In this document: positions 1 to 6,958 of the stretch, piece after piece
Numbering within the stretch: the stretch's first letter is position 1
Layout of the letters: each line of letters opens with the position of its first letter
NCBI GenBank assembly: GCA_025360235.1
Contig: JANYCO010000735.1
Coordinates: 1 to 11,383 of the forward strand
Direction: 5' to 3'
Length of the DNA: 11,383 nt
Source: Cytophagales bacterium
GTDB lineage: Bacteria; Bacteroidota; Bacteroidia; Cytophagales; Cytophagaceae
Notes under the pieces: model-generated
The model's database searches: none
What the model saw: the letters and a program-made list of their open reading frames with translations, nothing else
Told to the model about the DNA's origin: nothing
Program-made: the position numbers and the translations under genes

Positions 1-1
1 T

Positions 2-370
2 CAGAATAATGCGGTGATCAATACTTCAGCACAATCCATTATCAATAGTCTGCAAAGCCAGATGGCTGGTGGTAATACTCAAAATATTATGGGTTTGTTT
101 AACAACCAAAGTGGTTTGCAAAACAATCAGGTAGTAAATAATATCAGCCAAAATGCGACTAATGATTTAATGAATCAGCATGGCTTATCACAAGAGGTGG
201 CAGGCAACGTGGTTTCTTCGCTTATCCCAACCGTGATGAATCAATTGATCCAGAAAACAAATAACCCTTCAGACAGCAGCTTTGACTTGCAGGGGATAAT
301 GAACGTATTGGGAGGAAATAACAGTTCGGGTGGAATGATTGAAAATGTATTGGGTGGGTTGTTCAAATAG
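2..370 (+). CDS. DUF937-like protein, C-terminal part (5' end outside window)
   Basis: The reading frame is open to the left edge: codons for Gln-Asn-Asn-Ala precede the GTG at position 14, so that GTG is probably internal and the gene starts outside the window. The visible 120 or so residues are rich in Asn, Gln, Gly and Ser. They contain two amphipathic helical stretches separated by Gly/Asn-rich loops, and the phrase SSFDLQGIMNVLGG near the end. From memory this matches small cytosolic Bacteroidota proteins of the DUF937 (YidB-like) group, which usually begin with a leucine-rich helix followed by an NNPAIPNE-type motif that would lie just off the window. No signal peptide or membrane segment is visible in this part. 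The biochemical role of the family is unknown. The family call is moderately sure; the presence of a gene is very likely. Confidence 0.7.
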   Translation, partial: QNNAVINTSAQSIINSLQSQMAGGNTQNIMGLFNNQSGLQNNQVVNNISQNATNDLMNQHGLSQEVAGNVVSSLIPTVMNQLIQKTNNPSDSSFDLQGIMNVLGGNNSSGGMIENVLGGLFK

Positions 371-409
371 TTTGTCAGCATAATTATAAATAATCTCCGT
401 TCTTTAATC

Positions 410-452
410 CTGCTCTGCGCAAGCAGCTCTAGTGTCTTGTCAGGGGAGACAC
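410..452. repeat. two adjacent small hairpins in a GC-rich spacer
   Basis: Two perfect inverted repeats lie in the 122-base gap between the DUF937-like gene and the 180-aa membrane-protein gene. The first is CTGCT (410-414) with AGCAG (422-426), loop 7. The second is GTGTCT (432-437) with AGACAC (447-452), loop 9, followed by GGGGAGGGG. The stretch is clearly richer in G and C than its surroundings. No T-run follows on either strand, so neither is a classical intrinsic terminator. The gene on the left (+) and the gene on the right (-) converge here, so the hairpins could still protect or end both transcripts. A dispersed repeat element is the other possibility. Confidence 0.5.
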
Positions 453-492
453 GGGGAGGGGAACATTCTAAGATTTTTCTGCTGCTGCTTGT

Positions 493-1035
493 TTACCCCA
501 ATATTTTTTCTGGAGTTCTAAATCGGGTAATGTCAATGTAGGTGCCAATCAGCAAAAGGGGAATGTATAAATCAGCATGAATACGAATTGGAAGTTCTCC
601 CAATATGATGTTAACTAATTGGGGAAGTAAATAAGCAAACATATGAATAGCAGAATAGGTAAGAAAGAGTCTCCTTTTCTTTTCTGATGGAAGTTTACCT
701 ACTGCATTAAAATTTTGGTCGTAAACAAATTCGTTAACTCCTACGCAAGTAATCAGAATTACAAATTGCATATACCTAATATCGAAGAAGAGGTATCTTT
801 TAACTTCACCAAGATGGGGTATATTATTACCAAGTATGTCAATTAGAAATCCTACCAAACCCGTTATTATAAGCCAGGGCGCTGCTTTGAAAATGATATT
901 AGGTTTTTCCATTTGAGCTTTAAAAAAATGGTGTGTAAGCGGATGTATGAGGTGATAGTAGATGGCTATAAGAACAAAGTATATCAATATGCCAATCAGC
1001 ATCATTAATTTTGTGTTATCCAAAATGCGTTCCAT
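493..1035 (-). CDS. multi-pass integral membrane protein of unknown function (180 aa)
   Basis: I do not recognise this protein. Hydrophobic segments at about residues 11-30, 53-70, 86-104, 124-146 and 152-170 suggest four or five transmembrane helices. There is no cleavable signal peptide; the N-terminus reads as a membrane anchor. Charged or polar features between helices include a His-rich stretch after the first helix (HPLTHHFFKA, 31-40) and a Lys/Arg cluster at 119-122, which would favour a cytoplasmic loop there. The ATG at 1033-1035 is the natural start because the first helix begins within ten codons of it. The upstream methyltransferase gene on the same strand is separated by a strong terminator-like hairpin, so this gene probably has its own promoter, which I could not identify. 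It converges with the DUF937-like gene. It is probably real, with function unknown. Confidence 0.75.
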   Translation of the reverse strand: MERILDNTKLMMLIGILIYFVLIAIYYHLIHPLTHHFFKAQMEKPNIIFKAAPWLIITGLVGFLIDILGNNIPHLGEVKRYLFFDIRYMQFVILITCVGVNEFVYDQNFNAVGKLPSEKKRRLFLTYSAIHMFAYLLPQLVNIILGELPIRIHADLYIPLLLIGTYIDITRFRTPEKILG

Positions 1036-1061
1036 AATCTTTTTATTTCTTAGAGTTATTA

Positions 1062-1114
1062 GTTAAAAAAATAAAATGCCTTTATAATCTTTGAACAAAG
1101 ACCATAAAGGCATT
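1062..1114 (-). terminator. intrinsic terminator of the methyltransferase gene
   Basis: Read leftward, an 11-base-pair perfect stem pairs 1104-1114 with 1075-1085 (AATGCCTTTAT on the plus strand at 1075-1085). Inside it, after a 3x3 internal loop, a second stem CTTTG/CAAAG (1089-1093 with 1096-1100) closes the top. On the minus strand the stem is followed directly by TTTATTTTTTTAACT (1060-1074), a U-rich tract. It begins about 47 bases after the stop codon of the methyltransferase gene and ends about 26 bases before the start of the next gene, which fits rho-independent termination. Confidence 0.85.
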
Positions 1115-1161
1115 CTAATGAATCCAGTAAAAATAGTTATAACACTATTTTCTTTGTTCCC

Positions 1162-2070
1162 TTAGTCTTGTACTTTCTCAAATACTAATCTGTGGTGGTC
1201 CATAGTTTCTCTTTCAAAACAAATTTTGTTTGGACTCACCTTGAAAACAGCCACCTGATGTCTGAATTCTTTATCCATAATGTATTTTGGAATTAAAGAA
1301 GCGTATAATAAATATTTGTGAAGGTTGAATTTTCTGAATCCAATTCTCCATCTTTTTATAGTTTCAATATAATCTAAACGACCACTGCTTTCAGAAATCA
1401 ATTTGAAATGTGGCAAGGCATTTTTCACTACTTGTCCGTAGCCATATGGCAACCATGAGCCCGGGAATTCTTTCACCATCAACCCCAGTGTATAGGCATC
1501 GATATTGGTTGGATCGTCCGTACTGATTTTTTCCAAAGGCAGCATATTTTTACTGAATACCATTGTCTGCATGTAGAACCTTCCTCCCACAGGAAGAAGT
1601 GCATTTAGGGTTTTGAAGAAACGGGTATATACTTCGTCTTGTTTTCCCGCTTTGTATTCTTCTATAGAACAAAAATGTTCTAAACCACCTATACAAGAAA
1701 TCGCATCGAATTTTCCATAATCAGCAGGAGTGATTTCTCTACAGTCTTTCACTCTCACGTCCATGCCGTTTTTCACACAAGCTGCTGCTTGTCCGGAAGA
1801 CAAGGTAACGCCCATTGCATTTGCTTTGAGTGTTCTCAGGTGATTCAGGAAGGGACCCCATCCGCAGGCCATATCCAACACCCTGCTTCCTTCTTTTACG
1901 TTCAGGCTTTCAGCAATAAATTCATGTTTTTTCTTTTGTGCTTCTTCGATAGTCATGGAGAAATCTCCCCCAAACCGAGCACCACTGTAATCTGCCATTT
2001 CACCAATGCTTAAACGAAATATTTTATCGATTGTAGTGTAGGTAAAATCAAGGTCATTTTTGCTTGCCAT
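1162..2070 (-). CDS. SAM-dependent methyltransferase of the cyclopropane-fatty-acyl-phospholipid synthase family
   Basis: The 302-aa protein has a class I methyltransferase fold. The SAM-binding motif I, VLDMACGWG, is at residues 64-72, preceded by the family lead-in YSGARF (28-33) and an EEAQ segment (42-45). GLEHF at 129-133 matches the FEH motif of CFA and mycolic-acid cyclopropane synthases, and DYIETIKRW (233-241) matches their HYxxTLxxW motif, with Tyr234 kept. Members of the family methylenate or methylate unsaturated acyl chains of phospholipids at the membrane surface. Two positions that hold bicarbonate in mycobacterial CmaA1 look changed: the Cys of YSCAYF is Gly30, and the His of LLHT is Gln168. 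The product may therefore not be a cyclopropane ring. Length is close to the mycobacterial enzymes and shorter than E. coli Cfa, which has an extra N-terminal domain. The ATG at 2068-2070 has an AT-rich leader. The gene stands alone, with its own terminator and probable promoter. Confidence 0.85.
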   Translation of the reverse strand: MASKNDLDFTYTTIDKIFRLSIGEMADYSGARFGGDFSMTIEEAQKKKHEFIAESLNVKEGSRVLDMACGWGPFLNHLRTLKANAMGVTLSSGQAAACVKNGMDVRVKDCREITPADYGKFDAISCIGGLEHFCSIEEYKAGKQDEVYTRFFKTLNALLPVGGRFYMQTMVFSKNMLPLEKISTDDPTNIDAYTLGLMVKEFPGSWLPYGYGQVVKNALPHFKLISESSGRLDYIETIKRWRIGFRKFNLHKYLLYASLIPKYIMDKEFRHQVAVFKVSPNKICFERETMDHHRLVFEKVQD

Positions 2071-2196
2071 TTTTTGTTTTAATTTTTTAAGGTAATAAGA
2101 TGAATTTCAAAAGAAAATTGAATCAACAAAAACTGAAATGCAGAAGCATGAGTGCAGAAAAGGTTGGCACAAAATTATTTATTCGGCGAAGGTAGA

Positions 2197-2215
2197 GGTA
2201 ATTTAATAAATTACC
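2197..2215. promoter_or_regulatory. 19-base perfect palindrome, possible operator
   Basis: GGTAATTTAATAAATTACC is a perfect 9-1-9 palindrome about 127 bases upstream of the methyltransferase start. It touches the predicted -7 element on its upstream side, so it would cover the transcription start and the first transcribed bases, a usual place for a repressor site. On the minus strand no T-run follows, which argues against a terminator for the sensor gene that ends at 2295. The palindrome is certain; the regulatory role is inferred. Confidence 0.5.
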
Positions 2216-2247
2216 AAATATAAGTGAAGAGTTAACAGGAAAGACAA
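2215..2247 (-). promoter_or_regulatory. Bacteroidota-type promoter for the methyltransferase gene
   Basis: On the minus strand TATATTTG (plus 2215-2222) fits the phylum's -7 consensus TAnnTTTG exactly. A TTG (plus 2245-2247) lies 22 bases upstream of it, within the accepted -33 spacing. Transcription would begin near 2208 and leave a leader of about 135 bases. No coding sequence occupies the region 2071-2294, and I saw no other structured element in it. Confidence 0.45.
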
Positions 2248-2294
2248 AACAGAATATAGGACATTCCGTCTATTTTTTGGTGTAAAACAAGTGG

Positions 2295-4091
2295 TTATTC
2301 GTCATTAAATTCCGCCTCATATAAAATATCCTGAATTTTATGAATCACGTCGTCCAGCTCCTGAGTAGCCCTTTCCATAAGTTCGATACATTTTAATTTT
2401 TCCTCTGAGGAAGGCGTTACCCTGATTACATTCATCAATCCAAGGATGGTAGCCACAGGCGCACGAAGTTTATGAGAATTAATAAAAGCGTACTCCATTA
2501 ATTTTTTATTCTGACTTCTAAGTTGGATTGTTCGATCTGCTACTTTTTGATCTAAATGAGAATTGAATTGCATTATTTCTTCGTTAAGTCTTCGCATCTT
2601 TTCCGATTGCATTTCTAATTCTTCTTTCTGCTCTTCCAACAGTTGATTGGTATGAAGAATGTCATTACGATTGTCTCTTAAAGCAGCAATCGCCTTATTA
2701 AAGCTATCGGCAAGAGCTTTAAGTTCATCACGGGTTTTTACATTTACCGTTATATCCAGATTTCCTTTGCCTAGTTCCAGAGCAGCATTTGCAAGTTCAT
2801 TAATTGGTTTATAGATCGATCTGGAAATAAATAAAATAGATATTATCAGGATAAAGATAAGAAACAGAGCAATAATGAATGCCCTTTTCCTGTAACTGTA
2901 AACTGCTGTGAAGGCTTCATCTGTATCCATCTCTGCCAGCATTGACCATTTCACATCATCAATGTTCAATCTGGAAAAAGCGCTTAGAACTTCCACTCCT
3001 CTGTAATCTTTTGTGGTTCTTACCGCTGTTGGTGCAACACCGGTAAGAGTATCCAATTCATTGCAGATGACCTGAAACAAGATGGTGGTTTTGTAAAATT
3101 TCATTTGTGACAAAAGCTTTGGGTTATAATTATTTTTTACCATTGCTTCATAAAATTTATTTGGGGTTTCAATTACAAATCTGGAGTTGGTTCTAAGTTT
3201 ACAGTCGTTGCCCAATATATAGCATTCTCCTGATTCTCCCATTCCTTCTTCCCTCCATGTTTTCTTACTAGTTGTAATGGCATCTATTTTATCTGCAGCA
3301 ATCTGAAAGATAAGCGTTCCTATTTTCTTATCTCCATCATAGATCGGAGTAGCCACGAAACAAGCTGGACTCAGATAAGAAGGGAGATAGCGCTCAAAAT
3401 CACAAAGAATCGTTTGATTTTTTACACCAGAATACCTAATTTTTCGAAAGAGTCTCCCAAGGTTTGATTGGGAATAAGCACCATTAAGCAGGCTTGTGGC
3501 AAAGTCTACTTCTTTGTTTACGTTGTATACAATATGTCCGGTTTCATCGTCAATTAACATCAGATCATAATAACCGTGAGTAGTCAGGAATTCTGAAAGG
3601 GTGCTATGGTATTTATCGTGCACTTCATGGTATAGGAGGGGTCTAAATAAAGACTTGTTGCCAATAAGGTATTGTACCTGAAGTGAAATGCTTTTGGGAT
3701 CTTTGGGAATAAGGGAAAGGAAATCAATGGTGTCTTTGTCTGGGCTATCTACATTCATTTCAAACTCCCGGAGGTAATATTCTTTAAGTTTATCGGAGTA
3801 TTCTTTGGAGAGCTCTTTTTGTTCAATAGAATGAAAACTTTTCTTAAACGCTTTCATGGCTTCTATTACGGTCTTGCTTTTTGCAAAGAGTCTAAGCTCT
3901 TCACGTGTGTGGGAGAAATAATTTTCTACTTCACGTTTTTTAATTCCACGCACTGTTCTTAACTGCTCGAATGAACGGGCTTTTAGGGCGTCTATATAAT
4001 TAAAATATTCAACAATCATTATAGATGCCATTGGGAAAATCCCAAGGAGTATAAAAAACAGAATAAGTTTGTATTTAATTTTAGTTAACAT
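2295..4091 (-). CDS. Cache-HAMP membrane sensor ending in a histidine-kinase dimerisation helix, without ATPase domain
   Basis: This 598-aa inner-membrane sensor has a clear order of parts. A first membrane helix lies at about residues 7-28. A large extracytoplasmic double-Cache-like domain spans about 35-400; YYDLMLIDDETGHIVYN (174-190), GESGECYILG (285-294) and VLSAFSRLNI (368-377) are typical Cache phrases shared with chemoreceptors. A second helix lies at about 404-423, then a HAMP linker (about 424-476), a coiled coil (about 480-535), and a HisKA-like helix with SHKLRAP (539-545) and candidate phospho-acceptor His540. The second HisKA helix runs to about 592 and the protein stops six residues later. 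No N, G1 or G2 box is present, and the 224 bases downstream cannot hold a broken ATPase domain. The residue after the His is Lys, not the usual Glu. It may work through another kinase, by dimer signalling only, or as a phosphotransfer protein. The ligand is unknown; Cache domains often bind small organic acids or amino acids. Confidence 0.85.
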   Translation of the reverse strand: MLTKIKYKLILFFILLGIFPMASIMIVEYFNYIDALKARSFEQLRTVRGIKKREVENYFSHTREELRLFAKSKTVIEAMKAFKKSFHSIEQKELSKEYSDKLKEYYLREFEMNVDSPDKDTIDFLSLIPKDPKSISLQVQYLIGNKSLFRPLLYHEVHDKYHSTLSEFLTTHGYYDLMLIDDETGHIVYNVNKEVDFATSLLNGAYSQSNLGRLFRKIRYSGVKNQTILCDFERYLPSYLSPACFVATPIYDGDKKIGTLIFQIAADKIDAITTSKKTWREEGMGESGECYILGNDCKLRTNSRFVIETPNKFYEAMVKNNYNPKLLSQMKFYKTTILFQVICNELDTLTGVAPTAVRTTKDYRGVEVLSAFSRLNIDDVKWSMLAEMDTDEAFTAVYSYRKRAFIIALFLIFILIISILFISRSIYKPINELANAALELGKGNLDITVNVKTRDELKALADSFNKAIAALRDNRNDILHTNQLLEEQKEELEMQSEKMRRLNEEIMQFNSHLDQKVADRTIQLRSQNKKLMEYAFINSHKLRAPVATILGLMNVIRVTPSSEEKLKCIELMERATQELDDVIHKIQDILYEAEFNDE

Positions 4092-4217
4092 ATGGCGTAG
4101 AAAAGTTGTTAATATACAAAAAAAGGTATTTGAGTATGATAATTACCGAACATTTAATATAGGCATTGCGCTCTCTTTCATTATTTGTAGGATGGTTATG
4201 ATTTTTAAAATAATTTG

Positions 4218-4258
4218 AGAACTCTTCAATTCCCTAATAACACTTAAAAAAGAGCTCT
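4218..4258 (-). terminator. possible weak terminator of the beta-helix gene
   Basis: On the minus strand AGAGCTCTT (plus 4250-4258) can pair with AAGAGTTCT (plus 4218-4226) over nine positions with one G-U pair, leaving a 23-base loop. It lies just 6 bases after the stop codon at 4265. The sequence after the stem, CAAATTATTTTAAAAATC, is only moderately T-rich. The long loop and broken T-run make this uncertain. The rest of the 173-base gap (4092-4264) shows nothing else I can support. Confidence 0.3.
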
Positions 4259-4264
4259 TATAGA

Positions 4265-5890
4265 TTAATAATTGACTACCCTATATAATTCTGAAAGACC
4301 CCCTTCCGAGACTCTTATCATATAAAGACCCTGGGCTGAAATAGCAACTTTCAATAAACATTCATTTGGGGAACTGTATTTTTGTAGTACAGAACCTCTG
4401 CTATCGATTATTTCTATTAGATCAACTTTTCTCAAAATTTTAATGTAAATATCCTCATTGCTTGGGTTGGGGTATACTTCTACAGAATTAGACAGTAAAG
4501 CGTCAGGAGAAGAATTGATAATGGAAAGGAGTACGCTGTTATGTTCAAAAGCTCCAATATCTACAATACTTTCAGCAGGTCTTTTGAAATTGTTAAAATC
4601 AAAACCCGGAGCATTTTTATTAATGCCATTATTAATAGAAGGACTTCCTGCAGTCACGTCCAAATCATCATCCGGATTTCCTAAGATGTTATCGATTCCA
4701 TCTACATCTACAAATAGTGGGTCTGATTCTATTACATTTATTCCTTTTACTTCGAAGGTCCAGCCAAGACCATGATAACCGTAAATAAGATTTTCGTTGA
4801 CCGAAACACTCGCTACACCTGACTTATCCGAGATTTGCATTGCATCGTTATTTGAAACGATGTTATTAAAAATATTTATTTTTGATACATTGGTAGTTAA
4901 AATTATAATTCCTCCTCCCCAGCCAGTATTGCTGTCGCCATAGCCATTCTTATATACTGTATTGTTCATGATGGAGATGTTTTGTCTTAACCCATTTGTA
5001 CCATAATCGGAGACGGTAATCCCGAAGTTGTTATTGTTATAGGTTATATTATTATACACTTTTACATTTGTGAGGGTTCCCCCATTCTCGGAAGACAGCA
5101 CAATTCCTTCACTACAATTGTAAATTTTATTATTATATATCTCGACATTTTGTAATGTTTTGTCCCAACAATCAGCATAGATTCCTAAACGGGAGAGATC
5201 GTGTAAAACGTTGTTATACACTTTTCCATTGGAGCAGTTTTCTTTAGTATCAATACCTTCCCCGCCATTATTAGAACCTCCGCTTTCAAATACTTCATTG
5301 TGATGAATTTCAAAATTGGTAACGCCAGAGAATGTAATGCATTCCTGCGAACCCGTTGACAAGCTTTGGTAACAGGCCTTTTGCACAACATTATTAGAAG
5401 CATAAATATTGTCGGAGTGCCAGGCCGTTATTCCGGATGCGCCGGTAGTATAAGTAGAATCGTTTTCAATGTAAATATTATTACTACTCTCTATATAGAT
5501 GCCAAACCAATAGGAATTTTTCAGTGAAAAATTTTTGATAAGGATATAACCTTTGGTATTTATATTGAATATTCCATTCCATAACGCAACAGAAGCTGTT
5601 CCCTGAACAACTACATTTCCAACGCCAATAAAACTGATCAGTGAACCGGCTGTTCCGGAATTAGGGAAAGTTACTTTTTCAGAATAATTACCTGCTTGAA
5701 CATAAACTGTATCTCCCGCCACAGCGCTAGATGCCGCATGTTGTATAGTTCCCCATGGTGCTCCAATGGAACCAACGTTACCATCAAGGCCTCCGTTTGC
5801 AGGATCTACGGAATAAACAGCCGCTATAGTATCGCTAAAGCATAGAAGTAAGAAAATTAGTACTAAGGTGGATATTTTTCTCGTAATCAT
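4265..5890 (-). CDS. secreted right-handed beta-helix protein with T9SS sorting domain
   Basis: The 541-aa protein starts with a clear signal peptide (residues 1-24, cleavage near TIAA/VYS). Next comes a segment typical of pectate-lyase-like folds: YSVDPANGG (26-34), then PWGTIQHAA (45-53) and AGDTVYVQAGNY (58-69). Residues of about 100-375 hold repeated parallel beta-helix turns of the NNIYI..N.V and VKVYNN type, rich in Asn ladders. SPSINNG, then DFNNFKRP and VDIGAFEH (416-450), matches the domain found at the end of many such exported proteins (choice-of-anchor Q type). Residues of about 468-541 form a Por-type sorting domain (VEVYPNPSNEDIYI, then QGLYMIRV), so the protein is expected to cross the outer membrane by the type IX system and be surface-attached or released. 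A carbohydrate-binding or lyase role is plausible, but I see no defined catalytic set. It is divergent from the WD40 operon, with 126 bases between. Confidence 0.88.
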   Translation of the reverse strand: MITRKISTLVLIFLLLCFSDTIAAVYSVDPANGGLDGNVGSIGAPWGTIQHAASSAVAGDTVYVQAGNYSEKVTFPNSGTAGSLISFIGVGNVVVQGTASVALWNGIFNINTKGYILIKNFSLKNSYWFGIYIESSNNIYIENDSTYTTGASGITAWHSDNIYASNNVVQKACYQSLSTGSQECITFSGVTNFEIHHNEVFESGGSNNGGEGIDTKENCSNGKVYNNVLHDLSRLGIYADCWDKTLQNVEIYNNKIYNCSEGIVLSSENGGTLTNVKVYNNITYNNNNFGITVSDYGTNGLRQNISIMNNTVYKNGYGDSNTGWGGGIIILTTNVSKINIFNNIVSNNDAMQISDKSGVASVSVNENLIYGYHGLGWTFEVKGINVIESDPLFVDVDGIDNILGNPDDDLDVTAGSPSINNGINKNAPGFDFNNFKRPAESIVDIGAFEHNSVLLSIINSSPDALLSNSVEVYPNPSNEDIYIKILRKVDLIEIIDSRGSVLQKYSSPNECLLKVAISAQGLYMIRVSEGGLSELYRVVNY

Positions 5891-5949
5891 AAATACGTAA
5901 TAAATGTAATTGGTTTCATTGAACTCAACGAGGCTAACATAGTTGCAAC

Positions 5950-5983
5950 TTGCTTTCCCAACAAAAATATTTCCTTATCTTCG
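5950..5983 (+). promoter_or_regulatory. possible promoter of the WD40-caspase operon
   Basis: TATCTTCG (5976-5983) differs at one position from the -7 consensus TAnnTTTG, and a TTG (5950-5952) lies 23 bases upstream. Transcription would start near 5990 and give a leader of about 25 bases before the ATG at 6017. It is the best match on this strand in the 126-base divergent region, but the spacing is at the upper limit. Confidence 0.38.
5962..5969 (-). promoter_or_regulatory. possible -7 element for the beta-helix gene
   Basis: On the minus strand TATTTTTG fits TAnnTTTG exactly and would start transcription about 65 bases before the ATG of the beta-helix gene. No TTG is found at the expected -33 distance. 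The element lies between the -33 and -7 elements proposed for the opposite strand, so the two promoters would overlap. Confidence 0.33.
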
Positions 5984-6016
5984 TTTATTGTTTATTAAAT
6001 TTTAGCTCTACATCTA

Positions 6017-6946
6017 ATGTACCGAACTTTTCAATTAATGCCAATATTGGTGGTCTTTTTATCTTTTACTATAGGTAATACAATGCTTTTTGCTCAGTCA
6101 GGACATACAGCAAGAATAACAGCGCTTGCTATGAGTAGTGAAGGAAAACTACTTTCAGCTTCAGTTGACGGTACATTAATTCTCTGGGATGAAATGGCAC
6201 GGAAAATAAGAAATTATCACAGATCGGATGCTCAATATTCAGAAACAAAATTAATGGTTATGGACTTGTGGTTTTTAAAAGACAGCAATTGTTTTGTGGC
6301 GAGTAGTCTAGCGGATGGATATATTGGGTGTTTTGACAATCCTGTTTTGTCTTCTCTCAATACCGGCTATATTTCAAGTCTCCACGGTTTGGAATTGACT
6401 TCTGATAAGCATTATCTACTTAGCGCCAATACTATCCTTAATGGACTCAACGTACTAACACTGACAGGTAAAAAATATAATTTTATTTCAACAATTACAG
6501 GAGACATCTATCCTTTATCAACTGACCCAAAGAAATTTCTTGTAAAGAGTGGAATGAGTGGCGTTACTATTCTTGACATCGATGGAAACAAGTATGCCAA
6601 TTTTCCTCTGTTAAAAGAAGAAGGGCCAATGGCAGTAGCTCCAGACGGCAGTGGCTTTTTTTATTCAGATGCTTTTTATTTTTTAAAGGGCGAGAAATTG
6701 TTTACTCTAACGGAAAAAGCAGGTACAATAAGGTTCAGTTCAGACAGCAAACAACTCTACACTTGCAGTGGAAACAAGATTTTCTCCTGGTCCAAAGAAG
6801 GCAAAGTGGTTTCGGTTATAGAATATAAAAATAAAATAGAAACGTTTATTCTTAGCCCGGATGGGAATGCTATTATAGTCGGAGACAATTCAGGTGGATT
6901 AGAAATGCTAACCTTAGACGGCAAATCTGTTTTACAGTACAAATAA
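6017..6946 (+). CDS. exported WD40-like beta-propeller protein (309 aa)
   Basis: The N-terminus is a signal peptide (about residues 1-26, ending LFA/QSG), so the protein is probably periplasmic or surface-exposed. The first repeat is a canonical WD40 unit: GHTARITALAMSSEGKLL (29-46) followed by SVDGTLILWD (49-58). Later repeats are degenerate but regular: about 80-107, 118-148, 160-188, 200-230, 235-258 (AGTIRFSSDSKQLYTC, then KIFSWS) and 270-303 (ILSPDGNAIIVGD). About seven blades would close one propeller. No enzymatic domain is present. Propellers of this kind act as binding platforms. The next gene begins 12 bases downstream on the same strand and has the same kind of propeller fused to a caspase domain, so the two probably share a transcript and may bind each other or the same target. 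The ATG at 6017 is chosen because the signal peptide begins there; a second Met lies at residue 8. Confidence 0.85.
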   Translation: MYRTFQLMPILVVFLSFTIGNTMLFAQSGHTARITALAMSSEGKLLSASVDGTLILWDEMARKIRNYHRSDAQYSETKLMVMDLWFLKDSNCFVASSLADGYIGCFDNPVLSSLNTGYISSLHGLELTSDKHYLLSANTILNGLNVLTLTGKKYNFISTITGDIYPLSTDPKKFLVKSGMSGVTILDIDGNKYANFPLLKEEGPMAVAPDGSGFFYSDAFYFLKGEKLFTLTEKAGTIRFSSDSKQLYTCSGNKIFSWSKEGKVVSVIEYKNKIETFILSPDGNAIIVGDNSGGLEMLTLDGKSVLQYK

Positions 6947-6958
6947 TTTTTTAAGTTC

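Noticed and set aside
1789..2013. 74-codon plus-strand frame, Cys- and His-rich
   Set aside because: It is antisense to the SAM-binding part of the methyltransferase gene, and the cysteines do not form a known metal-binding pattern.
2071..2294. Remnant of an ATPase domain after the sensor gene
   Set aside because: The stretch is AT-rich, has no long open frame on the minus strand, shows none of the N, G1 or G2 motifs and is too short to hold the domain.
4250..4259. Perfect palindrome AAGAGCTCTT next to a T-run after the beta-helix gene, as a hairpin on its own
   Set aside because: Its arms touch, leaving no loop, so it cannot fold alone as a terminator; only the longer pairing with 4218-4226 is kept, with low confidence.
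4458..4775. 105-codon open frame on the plus strand
   Set aside because: It lies wholly antisense inside the beta-helix gene, which has a signal peptide, repeats and sorting domain; the antisense frame has none of these.
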